A DNA stretch of 64,000 bases from CAZSDW01 sp964605705 (GTDB taxonomy: Bacteria > Fidelibacterota > UBA2242), in contig CAZSDW010000001.1 in assembly GCA_964605705.1 (NCBI GenBank), forward strand, positions 62,001 to 126,000, written 5' to 3'. The notes beneath the pieces were generated by a model, which did not search any database, was not told where the DNA came from, and worked only from the letters and a program-made list of their open reading frames with translations. The translations under genes were made by a program, and so were the position numbers. Shown here one piece after another: positions 28,846 to 38,071 of this stretch (the stretch's first letter is position 1; each line of letters begins with the position of its first letter).

Positions 28846-29967
28846 ATGACAAAGAAATTTACGGTTTTTGGGATCATTCTGCTGATTGCTTTCAATGGAT
28901 TTTCGCAGGATATGTCGGAATTTTCGATGGATCAGGTTAAGCAATTGGTTGAATCCAACGGAAAAAGCTATTTGCAACCACTGGTTACGGGCTACGGTTC
29001 AGCCATGAACGCGGGTCTGTATAATACCGCCAAAACCCACAAAATACTGGGATTTGACATCGGGCTAAAAATGGGATTTGGAATTGTGCCCACCGGTGAG
29101 AAATCGACATACGATTTCGATCTTACGGCACTGGATAATATACCTGTTACAGTTGGGGATTATACTCTTGATTTAAATCCATCTGAGCTATTTTCAAATA
29201 CAGAAACGCCTACGATTTTAGGTGGCGCGGCAGAGCCATTTGAGGTTGATGAGACTTATATTACGGGTCTTGTATATAGTCAGGCGAGAGAAAACATAGT
29301 AACAACATTTCCTGGTCAAACAGATGAGTGGTATGATAACCAGGCACAAACAGCGGTTGACGCTTTAAGCAGTGATATTTCCGATGCCGCAGATGAAGTG
29401 GCAATTTCTTCAATTCCAGGTATTAAATCTATTTCAGGGCTTGAGGACATGGAAAATTTAATTTTCCCATTTCCGATTTTACAGGCAAGCGTAGGACTTC
29501 CAATGGGTATTGAGCCTTCCATTCGGATGATCCCGGCAATCTCTATTCCCGGCGATGTTGGTGATGCGCTTGGTGAAATATCTTCGTTTGGTGTTGGTCT
29601 GAAAGTTGACGTTGATCAGTTTATTCCCATTCCACTGTTTCCGGTTGATATTGCCGCCCAGGCATTCTATCAGAATTTTTCGATTGGGGATATTCTTTCT
29701 GCCAATAATATGAATTTCAACGTTCACGTCAGTAAAAAGCTTCTGATGCTTACCCCCTATATTGGAATGGGCGTTGACAATACGACCTTTACCGCCAGCT
29801 ATGAAATGGGCGATGGTGTGAAACAGGATTTTACCATTAAGGGTGATAATAAATTAAGAACCACTTTCGGACTGAATATTAAACTGCTTATTTTGCAGGT
29901 CAATGCCGAATATTCCATGGGTGAATATAACTCTGCTGCCGTGGGACTTGCATTTACACTGCGCTAA
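28846..29967 (+). CDS. Outer-membrane barrel-like protein (possibly DUF6588)
   Basis: Sec signal ending G-F-S-Q, then YLQPLVTGYGSAMNAGLYNTAKTHK, a segment I associate from memory with Bacteroidetes DUF6588 proteins. The rest is beta-strand-rich with Gly/aromatic alternation (FSSFGVGLKVDVDQFIP, FNVHVSKKLLMLTPYIGMG) and ends in a strand with terminal aromatic-type residues (NSAAVGLAFTLR). GGGAGG precedes the ATG by six bases, an unusually strong ribosome site. It is followed by a strong terminator, so it is a well-defined transcription unit. Its role is unknown. Confidence 0.75.
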   Translation: MTKKFTVFGIILLIAFNGFSQDMSEFSMDQVKQLVESNGKSYLQPLVTGYGSAMNAGLYNTAKTHKILGFDIGLKMGFGIVPTGEKSTYDFDLTALDNIPVTVGDYTLDLNPSELFSNTETPTILGGAAEPFEVDETYITGLVYSQARENIVTTFPGQTDEWYDNQAQTAVDALSSDISDAADEVAISSIPGIKSISGLEDMENLIFPFPILQASVGLPMGIEPSIRMIPAISIPGDVGDALGEISSFGVGLKVDVDQFIPIPLFPVDIAAQAFYQNFSIGDILSANNMNFNVHVSKKLLMLTPYIGMGVDNTTFTASYEMGDGVKQDFTIKGDNKLRTTFGLNIKLLILQVNAEYSMGEYNSAAVGLAFTLR

Positions 29968-29987
29968 AATATTTTTAAAATCGCTTT

Positions 29988-30012
29988 AAAAGGGGGCATT
30001 CGCCCCCTTTTT
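29988..30012 (+). terminator. Rho-independent terminator
   Basis: AAAAGGGGGC, a four-base loop ATTC, GCCCCCTTTTT. The stem pairs ten bases and is followed by T residues. It closes the unit ending with the barrel-like gene. Confidence 0.9.
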
Positions 30013-30074
30013 CATTATAGATATTGTTTCTAAATTAGATCACAGATTATCAGTTATTGAAAAGGTTAAAATAT

Positions 30075-30827
30075 ATGGGAAAATGGACAGGGACAATCAT
30101 TGGTAGCGGCATCGGATGGGCGCTGTTTGGACCGCTGGGCGCGATCTTTGGTGCCTATATCGGAAGTATGTTCAGTGATCCGCAAAAGCAGGACGGATAT
30201 TATCAAAGGACAATTCACAGTAGCGGCGGATCTCCCTATGGTGACACCCGGGCGGGCGATTTTGCCGTGGCGATGCTATCCCTGTTTGCGTATGTCAGCA
30301 AGTCAGACCGAACCGTACGATCTTCAGAAGTGCAATATGTAAAAAAATATCTCATCAGTAAGTTTGGTCAAAGCAACGCCCAGGATCTTTTGTATTTATA
30401 CAGGGAGATTCTGAAAAAGGACTTTAACATTCATGATATTGCCAGACAAATCAGTCAGCATATGGACTACTATTCGCGCCTGGAACTGGTGCATGTTTTG
30501 TATGGGATTGCCGGTGCCGACAATGTGTTTCAAAAATCCGAATTACAGGCAATTCAGGATATTTGCAGCGGGCTGGGAATTTCTGCCAAGGACCACGATT
30601 CAATAAAGTCTATTTTCATTGGAACAAGTAATCAGTCCTATGGAATTCTGAATGTCAGACCGGAGGATGATACGGATACCATCAAAAAGGCGTATCGGGA
30701 GCTTGCGGTAAAGTATCACCCGGACAAGGTTGCAAGCCTGGGGCCTGAAATTCAGAAACTTGCCGAGGAAAAATTTAAATCAATCAATGATGCCTACCAG
30801 ACGATCCGCAAGGAAAGAGGATTTTAA
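30075..30827 (+). CDS. DjlA-like membrane J-domain co-chaperone
   Basis: Three parts: a Gly-rich membrane segment ([24 protein letters not shown], a glycine-zipper type), a TerB-like helical domain ([51 protein letters not shown]), and a C-terminal J domain with the HPD motif in KYHPDK. This is the domain order of DjlA, which activates DnaK at the inner membrane. ATG 30075 was preferred to TTG 30057 because AAAAGG lies nine bases before the ATG. Confidence 0.85.
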   Translation: MGKWTGTIIGSGIGWALFGPLGAIFGAYIGSMFSDPQKQDGYYQRTIHSSGGSPYGDTRAGDFAVAMLSLFAYVSKSDRTVRSSEVQYVKKYLISKFGQSNAQDLLYLYREILKKDFNIHDIARQISQHMDYYSRLELVHVLYGIAGADNVFQKSELQAIQDICSGLGISAKDHDSIKSIFIGTSNQSYGILNVRPEDDTDTIKKAYRELAVKYHPDKVASLGPEIQKLAEEKFKSINDAYQTIRKERGF

Positions 30828-30842
30828 TCCATTTGTCAGTAT

Positions 30843-31634
30843 ATGAAATCTGTCATATTTGAGCGTTTTACGATACCGGGGGAAATGAAAATTCTTCGGT
30901 CGGAGATCCTATATATAAAAACAATAGATTCTACAAACGCTTGCCTGTTGGGTGAAGAATTTACTGAAAACGGGACGATATTGTTGGCAGATTATCAGAC
31001 TGCGGGACGGGGACGTTTTAGCCGGACATGGAAAAGCCCGGCGGCGGAGTCGCTGTTGTTTTCAGTGCTGTTGACCAACTTTATGTCAAACAAAAAGATT
31101 TATATTTATACTTTTCTGGCGGCGGTTGCCGCATTTTCTGCATTAAAGAAACATATTTCTGAAGATCACCACTTGTCTCTGAAATGGCCAAATGATGTCT
31201 TGCTGGATGGGTACAAACTGTGCGGGATCCTGGTTCAGGGCAGAATGTCCGGTGCGGTCCAGGCGCGACTTGTTATCGGGATTGGCATCAATGTTAATCA
31301 GCCCCGGGAGTATTTTTCTGGAGATTTATCCAATGGGACCTCTCTGTTTGCCGCTACGGGACAGCGCTATAATCGGGAACTCATTCTCTCGACGGTTTTA
31401 AAACAATTGGACAGACAATTGATTTTATTGCAGGATAATGGAGAATCGCTTATTTTAAGTCAATGGAGAATGGCTTGTGACTCAATCGGGAAAATGATAG
31501 CCGTGGATGATGGACAAAAGATATACGGTGGTGTCTTTAAAGATATCAGCAGGGACGGCAGCCTGATCCTGGACACCGGTTCAAAAGAACTGTTTTTTCG
31601 TGCTGGTGACGTCACCATTTTAAAAGGAAAATAG
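30843..31634 (+). CDS. birA: Biotin-[acetyl-CoA-carboxylase] ligase
   Basis: Attaches biotin to biotin-carrier domains. The ATP/biotin-binding loop is GRGRFSRTW at residues 55-63, preceded by IDSTN and followed by LKWPNDVLLDGYKLCGILV and VIGIGINVNQ, all family signatures. The C-terminal SH3-like domain is present (GKMIAVDDGQ, GGVFKDISRDG). There is no N-terminal helix-turn-helix, so this is the monofunctional class that cannot repress transcription. It lies one base before coaX. Confidence 0.94.
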   Translation: MKSVIFERFTIPGEMKILRSEILYIKTIDSTNACLLGEEFTENGTILLADYQTAGRGRFSRTWKSPAAESLLFSVLLTNFMSNKKIYIYTFLAAVAAFSALKKHISEDHHLSLKWPNDVLLDGYKLCGILVQGRMSGAVQARLVIGIGINVNQPREYFSGDLSNGTSLFAATGQRYNRELILSTVLKQLDRQLILLQDNGESLILSQWRMACDSIGKMIAVDDGQKIYGGVFKDISRDGSLILDTGSKELFFRAGDVTILKGK

Positions 31635-31635
31635 T

Positions 31636-32403
31636 ATGATTCTGGTTATCGATATTGGCAATACGAACACGGTGGTTGGTTTTTATAAAAATGGGAAAAT
31701 ACTGAAAAACTGGCGGCTCGTCAGCTCGCATACAAGGACAGTTGACGAATACTGGATAATGGTCAAACTTCTCTGCGATTCGGTCAATATTCACGCCGGC
31801 GATGTTCGTGGAATTATTATCAGCTCGGTAGTTCCCGAGCTGACCAATAGTTTCATTAAAATGAGTAAGGTTCACTTCAATATTGAGCCGATGGTGGTTA
31901 CAAATGATCTGAATTTAGGGCTGAAACTTTTAGTCCGGGAACCGAAACAGATTGGTGCGGACAGAATTTGCAACATTGTTGCCGCAAAAAAATTGTATTC
32001 CTTGCCCTTGATTGTTGTCGATCTGGGCACGGCGACAACATTTGATGTATTGAATAGCGCGGGAAATTATATCGGCGGTTCGATTTCACCGGGACTGGTG
32101 ACCGGCGCATTGGAACTGATTCGCAAAGCCGCTCAGTTGCACGACATTGAACCCGTATATCCCCAGAATATTATTGGCAAAACCACCAAAGAGCACCTCC
32201 AGGGAGGAATCTTTGTTGGGCATATTGCGATGATCGAAGGTATGGTAGAGAGAATCAAAACGGAATTATCGACACAATCGGTTTATGTCATCGCCACCGG
32301 TGGTTTTTCAGAGGAACTTGCTGCCCATACGGATAAGATTGATACGACAAATATAAACCTGACCCTGGAAGGCTTACAGATTATTTATCATTTGAATAAA
32401 TAA
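31636..32403 (+). CDS. coaX: Type III pantothenate kinase CoaX
   Basis: Phosphorylates pantothenate, the first step of coenzyme A synthesis. The N-terminal phosphate motif is VIDIGNTNTVVGFY, the middle has IGADRICN and VDLGTATTFDVL, and the C-terminal motif is ATGGFSEEL. Length 255 is standard. BirA and CoaX are adjacent in many bacteria, sometimes fused, which supports both calls. Confidence 0.95.
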   Translation: MILVIDIGNTNTVVGFYKNGKILKNWRLVSSHTRTVDEYWIMVKLLCDSVNIHAGDVRGIIISSVVPELTNSFIKMSKVHFNIEPMVVTNDLNLGLKLLVREPKQIGADRICNIVAAKKLYSLPLIVVDLGTATTFDVLNSAGNYIGGSISPGLVTGALELIRKAAQLHDIEPVYPQNIIGKTTKEHLQGGIFVGHIAMIEGMVERIKTELSTQSVYVIATGGFSEELAAHTDKIDTTNINLTLEGLQIIYHLNK

Positions 32404-32454
32404 CCAATAGCGGGAATATTTTCAAAAAGATGTTATTTTTGATTCAGAGGGAAA

Positions 32455-32841
32455 ATGGAATTTTCAAGGAATATCTATTTCTTCTTATATCGTAACCGGC
32501 GATTTATAATTACCTGGTTGATTATTATTTTCGCGATAATCATGGGGCTTTATCTGGGAGTTGATAAAGAGGCGATTGCCGTTGGCGTGGTTATTTTTGG
32601 AATACTTGCCAATGCCTTCGCAGGACTTGCCGGGCTGATTGCCATGGTTCCCTTTGTTGGACCGATCCTTATAAAAATCCTGTCGTTGCCGATTTTCTGG
32701 CTGCTTAATGCCATGGGATACTATGTGTCTGTCATTGCAATAAAAAGGGGCTACGGGCGCGACGTAGTCAGCTACCGGATGATTACAGTGATTTTTCTGG
32801 TCGGTTTTGCGGTCGGTTTTATAATTGCCAAATTAATTTGA
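32455..32841 (+). CDS. Small multi-pass membrane protein
   Basis: A 128-residue protein with about four hydrophobic helices (FIITWLIIIFAIIMGLYLGV, AVGVVIFGILANAFAGLAGLI, PILIKILSLPIFWLLNAMGY, MITVIFLVGFAVGFIIAKLI). No family was recognised. GAGGGAAA precedes the ATG. Its last nine bases overlap the 3' end of the convergent HEAT-cyclophilin gene. Confidence 0.65.
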   Translation: MEFSRNIYFFLYRNRRFIITWLIIIFAIIMGLYLGVDKEAIAVGVVIFGILANAFAGLAGLIAMVPFVGPILIKILSLPIFWLLNAMGYYVSVIAIKRGYGRDVVSYRMITVIFLVGFAVGFIIAKLI

Positions 32842-34827
32842 TGATACAAGAACATCTGCTGTAATTATTTTATCACCTTTTTTAATTTTCAAAACAACAT
32901 CCATTCCTTCAATTACTTCACCGAATCGCGAATAATTATAATCAAGGTGATATTGAGGGGAAGTCGTGATAAAAAATTGTGATCCCTCAGTATCCGGACC
33001 GGCATTTGCCATCCCAACCGATCCCGTGTCATATCCCAGCGGTGATTTTTCGGTTAAAAGATGATAACCGGGTCCACTCCAGCCATCGCCTCGCGGATCA
33101 CCACCCTGAACAACAAAATTTGGAATTACCCGGTGAAATATCAAACCATTGTAAAATCCAGAATCCACCCGATTCAGAAAAGCATCGACAGTGAAAGGGG
33201 TAAAATATCCGTCACAGCGAATACTAAACGCCCCGCGATTTGTCATTATTCGGACAACCGGCTTGAGACCGTATTGTCTGATTTTTGAAAGATTGGAATA
33301 TAAATACGGATCATCGACATCAGTTGGTTTGGGAATATTCAGAGAATATGTTTCGGTCAAAATTCGGTATGCTTCGTCGCGCAACAGCTTCTGGTGGGAT
33401 TTTAAAAGTGGATACAATTGAGTTGGTGCATCGGGCGGTGTCAATTTTTCTATTGCCCGAAGCACCATTGCGGTCGATTCCTGAAAACGGAACTCACGAT
33501 TGTTGTCCAGGCATGAGTAGAGATGTGTTTTTAAAACGGATCCTTTTTGGGGAGATTCGAAAATGTGGTCAGCCGCTATATATATTTGCACGGGATCATG
33601 ACTATTTAATCCATGAATAAGTACATTGATGTACTCGTTATCAGTAATCGTATTTGAAGAAATCAGGGAATCAAGCATTGATACTAATCCGATATATGCC
33701 GCCGATGACACTGTCGGCAAACGATGATTAGACAGAAAAAGTAATTCTGAGAAGCTGTCTCTGCTTATCTGTGCAGATAATCCGGTCGCTTTAAAAGGCA
33801 ATAGGAGATCGTCAATTGTAAGTGAATCACGCAGATCATTGAGAATTGAGTCCGGGCGTGAAAAAACTATCTGGACCATTGTGCTTCGCACCGAGACAGA
33901 CCCGGAATTGAACAGCGAATCCAGCAGAGCAATAGTCTGCTCATTAAATTGCATAATCTGAGGCGTGTTTTGTAATGCCGCCGCAACCACGTGGGGATTG
34001 ACATCACGTAGCGCATCGAGCCAGAGCGCATTACTTTCCGGTAAAGATTCCAGAATCAGGGCTGCTTCATAGCGAACGCGCCACTCGGTATCATTCATCA
34101 GCTGCCGATAGAGATCATCTTTTTCCGGGAAATCCACCTGCCGTAAAATTCTGGCTATTGATTGACGCACAAAAGGATCGGGATTACCAGCAAAATGTAG
34201 AAGCTTGTCAATATAAGGGACTAAGTTTTCATGAGATGGAATACGTTGCAATGCGATTGCAGCCATTTGGCGAGCAGTAGAATTTTTTGAGTCAAGGAAA
34301 CCGATACAGTCTTTTACCAGCTTATCGGAAACCACTCCTCTCGAGAAAAAATAAATATAGGAGTGAATCAGAGTTATGTCTAAAGATGTCGATTGAAAAT
34401 GATCGTATAGAAATAATGCTGTCTTCAAATCTCCGATTTTTCCGAGCGACAAAATCATTTGGCATTGAACTTCTTTATCATGTTCAACAAGCACCTGCCC
34501 GGAGAGAATTCCAATGGCGGAAGAACTTTGCAGCTGTCCCAGGGCAAATGCAGCGCCCTGCCGGACCAGCGGAGAAGGGTCATTTAAATAGCTTTTTAAT
34601 TGTGGGACTAGAGTAGTGTCCCGGCTATTTGCCACAGCCAGACAAAGACGGTAACGCTCTTTGGGTAATTGGTGTGGACCGGTATTTTCAAGGAGCGATT
34701 GGATTTGGTGACTATTTTGAAATTTGAGGATTGACCGCTCATTTGCGGGAAAGGGACTTTCAGTGCAAGAATTAAAAAGGGGAAACAGTGCTATCCAGAG
34801 AATAGCTACCAGAGAAAAATTTTTAAT
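32833..34827 (-). CDS. HEAT-repeat lipoprotein fused to a cyclophilin-type isomerase (non-AUG start)
   Basis: The C-terminal 160 residues are a cyclophilin (NGLIFHRVIPNFVVQGGDPRGDG, GSVGMANAGPDTEGSQFFIT, FGEVIEGMDVV). The N-terminal 450 residues are HEAT/PBS-type repeats (SPLVRQGAAFALGQL, DPFVRQSIARILRQV). The first GTG (34635) would give a protein starting mid-repeat. The open frame continues 64 residues further and encodes a lipoprotein signal (KNFSLVAILWIALFPLFNS, then C). The start is read as ATT at 34827-34825, eight bases after GGGGAG. ATA just before it is an alternative. It follows the glycosidase gene by three bases, as one operon. Confidence 0.8.
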   Translation of the reverse strand: MKNFSLVAILWIALFPLFNSCTESPFPANERSILKFQNSHQIQSLLENTGPHQLPKERYRLCLAVANSRDTTLVPQLKSYLNDPSPLVRQGAAFALGQLQSSSAIGILSGQVLVEHDKEVQCQMILSLGKIGDLKTALFLYDHFQSTSLDITLIHSYIYFFSRGVVSDKLVKDCIGFLDSKNSTARQMAAIALQRIPSHENLVPYIDKLLHFAGNPDPFVRQSIARILRQVDFPEKDDLYRQLMNDTEWRVRYEAALILESLPESNALWLDALRDVNPHVVAAALQNTPQIMQFNEQTIALLDSLFNSGSVSVRSTMVQIVFSRPDSILNDLRDSLTIDDLLLPFKATGLSAQISRDSFSELLFLSNHRLPTVSSAAYIGLVSMLDSLISSNTITDNEYINVLIHGLNSHDPVQIYIAADHIFESPQKGSVLKTHLYSCLDNNREFRFQESTAMVLRAIEKLTPPDAPTQLYPLLKSHQKLLRDEAYRILTETYSLNIPKPTDVDDPYLYSNLSKIRQYGLKPVVRIMTNRGAFSIRCDGYFTPFTVDAFLNRVDSGFYNGLIFHRVIPNFVVQGGDPRGDGWSGPGYHLLTEKSPLGYDTGSVGMANAGPDTEGSQFFITTSPQYHLDYNYSRFGEVIEGMDVVLKIKKGDKIITADVLVSSN

Positions 34828-34830
34828 TAT

Positions 34831-37041
34831 TTATTCTCCCCAAAATGAAGATATATACATACCGGCACCAAGTCCGCATAACGGGACTGTTCCTGAATAA
34901 TCAGAGCCGGACGAGTAATATTCCGGTATTAGCCCATAGTTGTTTAACGCTTGCCCGACGATCCAGTTTTGAAGATTTTTGGCTTTGTTAAAATTGGTCA
35001 TATGTTGATTAAGCGAAGTGATGAGAATGTTTCCAAACAGCCATTCGCGGGCGGGTTTATTTTTGTTTTTGGGAAAGCGGCTGAAACCATTACCGGCAGC
35101 CAGATTTTTTTCAAATATAGCAAGCGTTCCCTTACTGATATAGTCCTGGGGTGTATATACCCATAATAAGCCAAGGGCGGTCACCGCATCTATGGCGATT
35201 TCATTGCCTTCAAGAAAGGATTTGATAGCGTTCAGATCCTCGTCGGAGAAACATGTTTCGATGTGCTGTCGTAAGGTAATGGCAATATTTTCATATGTTG
35301 ATGCTCGCGCTTCGTCGTTGACCATACGAGCGAGCCAAACTGCATCAACCAAGCCCCGACAGGCACAAACCGAACTATAAAAATAATGTTTCGGAACCCC
35401 GGCATTAAAAAAACCATTATCAGCTCGGATTAATCCGGTTTTATCAATATTACCCACCAGAACATCTGCAATTTCTGTGGATATTTTAGGCCAGTAATAT
35501 TCCAGAAACCGGACATCGCCGGTTGTTTCAATATACTGTTTCAGATTCCAGAGCGTGATACCGAAATTACCGAAGTAAATTACGGGACCAAATTCGTTTG
35601 TTTCGGTGGCTTCGGTTCCATCACCAAAATAGTAGTTACTGGTCACAGAATAATCTTGTCCGATTCCCTGTGCCTCGCCCGCACCGCTGTAGTGTTTTAA
35701 ATAACCGCACCGTCCGTTAAAGATAAACTGAAGCGCGGCGAGGGCTTCTTCTTCGTGCCCGGATTTTAAAAAGGCGTCTATGGAAAATCCCATTCCCGCC
35801 AGTGTGGTTACCGCCATTTTATTGGGCGGGAAACTGTGAACGATTTGTCCGCGGGCAGGAAATCGCTCGCGACACTGCGCCATTTTTAATATAGCTAGAG
35901 ACTGGATATAAATGGTAGCTTCTGCGGTTGAGATATTGGGCGGAAGCACCGTGGTTTTCTGCCAGTTTTTCCACCATTCAATTTCGCTGATTAATGCCGA
36001 AAAACCGGGATTTTCATTTTTGTATTTAAGGATACTATTAAAGGATTTAGTTGGCGCTATTTCATCGTAGCTACATACGACTAGGAGCCATTTTCGATTG
36101 CCCTCCTGAAATGACCACTTGCCGACACTTAAAGAGGGATCGACATCATTAATGACAAAATTGAGCGAGTAATTTTCGAGAGAATTTCCACTGAGAACGG
36201 CATAAAATATCCAGAACGGCTTGTCCAGCGTGAACGGCGCAAAGGCATACTGATCCAGGATAAAATCTTTCCCTGCCATGGAATGATGAACGATACCGGT
36301 TCCCTCGATATATCCGGCGGATTTTGTTTGCAGATTTGTAAGATCGATTTCGCGGCGGTTTTTAAACAGGATTGTGCGGGCGGAAGAAGCAATAATCGGG
36401 ACACTCTCCCGTGCACTTATCTGGGAATAGATATGAGGCGAGAAGCCGGAAAACTCGCGAATCTTTGTATCATAAGTGGCAACCACCAAACCGTTACTGA
36501 ACGGTAATCTGGACCAGGATTGCTTGGGAGAATAATCATGTTTTTCGCTCTTTGGCAAAGGCGCGGTTGTTGATATTTTTACCGGTCCGCTTAATATGCC
36601 TCCCGGTCCATCGTGATTATTGAACTGAATTGCCAGAATATTGTTCGCCAGTAGAATATTTTTGGGAAATTTATAAAATACGGTTTTTGTTGAGTCAAAA
36701 GCACGGGGGCTTGGACATAGCGCCATGCCGTTAATAAAAGGCAAGATGGCATCATTTGTTTTTCCAAGATACAGAAACAGGGAATCGCCTGCGAGTTTGT
36801 TTATATTGATTTTAAACTTGTGGCGATACCAGGCAATTCCGTCATAATTTGCAAATCCCTGATTTTCCCATGCCGCCGGAACAGTTATCGGATACCAGGC
36901 GGAATCGTTGAATTCAATGGACGCCCAGCTGCTGTCATCGCCGATATTAAACAACCAGGTGCCGTTAAGCAGGACATCGGCAAATCCAACGGTGAAAAGC
37001 GAGATAATAACAATTGTCACGCGTAAATATTTCATTAGCAT
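34831..37041 (-). CDS. Exported six-hairpin glycosidase-like protein with N-terminal jelly roll
   Basis: Sec signal (KYLRVTIVIISLFTVGFA). The N-terminal part (LNGTWLFNIGDDSSW, WYPITVPAAWENQG, GIAWYRHKF) is a GH2-type sugar-binding jelly roll. The C-terminal half has helices with FGNFGITLWNLKQYIETTGD, EFLEYYWP-like and GLIPEYYSSGSDYSG, typical of the (alpha/alpha)6 barrel of several glycoside hydrolases. The middle (120-350) is beta-rich. Substrate and catalytic acids cannot be assigned by eye. The start could be ATG 37041 or 37035. It is the first gene of a two-gene unit. Confidence 0.72.
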   Translation of the reverse strand: MLMKYLRVTIVIISLFTVGFADVLLNGTWLFNIGDDSSWASIEFNDSAWYPITVPAAWENQGFANYDGIAWYRHKFKININKLAGDSLFLYLGKTNDAILPFINGMALCPSPRAFDSTKTVFYKFPKNILLANNILAIQFNNHDGPGGILSGPVKISTTAPLPKSEKHDYSPKQSWSRLPFSNGLVVATYDTKIREFSGFSPHIYSQISARESVPIIASSARTILFKNRREIDLTNLQTKSAGYIEGTGIVHHSMAGKDFILDQYAFAPFTLDKPFWIFYAVLSGNSLENYSLNFVINDVDPSLSVGKWSFQEGNRKWLLVVCSYDEIAPTKSFNSILKYKNENPGFSALISEIEWWKNWQKTTVLPPNISTAEATIYIQSLAILKMAQCRERFPARGQIVHSFPPNKMAVTTLAGMGFSIDAFLKSGHEEEALAALQFIFNGRCGYLKHYSGAGEAQGIGQDYSVTSNYYFGDGTEATETNEFGPVIYFGNFGITLWNLKQYIETTGDVRFLEYYWPKISTEIADVLVGNIDKTGLIRADNGFFNAGVPKHYFYSSVCACRGLVDAVWLARMVNDEARASTYENIAITLRQHIETCFSDEDLNAIKSFLEGNEIAIDAVTALGLLWVYTPQDYISKGTLAIFEKNLAAGNGFSRFPKNKNKPAREWLFGNILITSLNQHMTNFNKAKNLQNWIVGQALNNYGLIPEYYSSGSDYSGTVPLCGLGAGMYISSFWGE

Positions 37042-37330
37042 AAAATTACATTAATTTAGCGAAAACATCAAAAGTGTAATTTGGTTTTTTCATGTTTATT
37101 TTCTGTTGTCAAAACACCTTGATATTAGCACTGTTTCGTGATTAAACCAATCTACCTCAAGTTAGAAATATTTAGATTTCAATAGTAAAATACCAGACAG
37201 GTATCAAGATACAAAAAGAATTATTTTAAGGGAATGGTTTTTATTGCCAAATTTGTTTTAATATTCTACTTTGCCAATTGCAATGATGATGAGGTTTCAA
37301 TAGATTTAAAGGTGAATTATCGGAGCGCAT
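37042..37330. other. Gene-poor divergent spacer upstream of the TPR gene
   Basis: This 289-bp AT-rich gap separates the glycosidase (minus) from the TPR gene (plus). It has an inverted repeat ATACCagacaGGTAT at 37190-37204 and an exact TTGACA on the minus strand, without a convincing -10 partner. ATG 37234 begins a 35-codon frame encoding a hydrophobic segment ending in ANC (see findings). No RNA gene was recognised. Confidence 0.4.
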
Positions 37331-38053
37331 GTGTCTGTTAGTATATTGGTAAAATTCGATCAGACCATTCTGGAGCTGGTCAATGCCGGGAATTATGAAC
37401 AGGCACTTTGGGTGGCAGAGGAATCTTATGCGTATTCGAGAGACGCATTTGGAGAGATTCATCTGGAAACCGCCAAAACCCTGAATAATCTTGCCTGGCT
37501 ATATGATCTGAATCAGCGGTACGATGTGGCGGAAGCGTTTTATCTGCGGTCAATCGGTTTAAAAAAAGCGATTTGTGGAAAACAAAGCGTTGAATTGGTT
37601 CCCTCGCTGGAAAACCTGTATGCGCTTTATGTGTCACAGGGTAATTATAAAAAAGCCCGGTTTTTGTTAGAGGATCTGATTGAAATCGTTCAGGTCCAGC
37701 CGGAACCGTGGCTGTTTCGTAAAGCGGTGTATTTGTCACAGTTGGCGGATATAAAAATATATCAGGGCGAAATGAGCGCGGCTGAAATTTTATATCATAA
37801 GTGCGCAGCGTTTATCGAATCAACGATGCCGCTTGATCACCCCAATCTTGGAAGAATTTTTGTGAATATTGCCGATTTCTATGCGAGTGTCGAAAATTAT
37901 CGACGGGCACAAATTTATTATCAACGGGCATATGCGATTTTAACGAAAAAATTATCAAAGAAACACTCTGACATCCGATATGTCATCGAAAAAATGGCTG
38001 AGATTCGGACGCTGGCACCGGAGCTGCTCATTAAAACAAAAGGAAAGAACTAA
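37331..38053 (+). CDS. TPR-repeat protein (kinesin-light-chain type)
   Basis: Contains about five tetratricopeptide units of the TPR_12 type, clearest in AKTLNNLAWLYDLNQRYDVAEAFYLRSI, LVPSLENLYALYVSQGNYKKA and GRIFVNIADFYASVENYRRAQIYYQRAYAIL. Such proteins bind partners; the partner is unknown. The start is GTG 37331, with GGAG five bases upstream. It has no signal of its own, but a lipoprotein-like frame lies just upstream in another frame. Confidence 0.75.
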   Translation: MSVSILVKFDQTILELVNAGNYEQALWVAEESYAYSRDAFGEIHLETAKTLNNLAWLYDLNQRYDVAEAFYLRSIGLKKAICGKQSVELVPSLENLYALYVSQGNYKKARFLLEDLIEIVQVQPEPWLFRKAVYLSQLADIKIYQGEMSAAEILYHKCAAFIESTMPLDHPNLGRIFVNIADFYASVENYRRAQIYYQRAYAILTKKLSKKHSDIRYVIEKMAEIRTLAPELLIKTKGKN

Positions 38054-38071
38054 CCGGATTTTCTGGGTACA

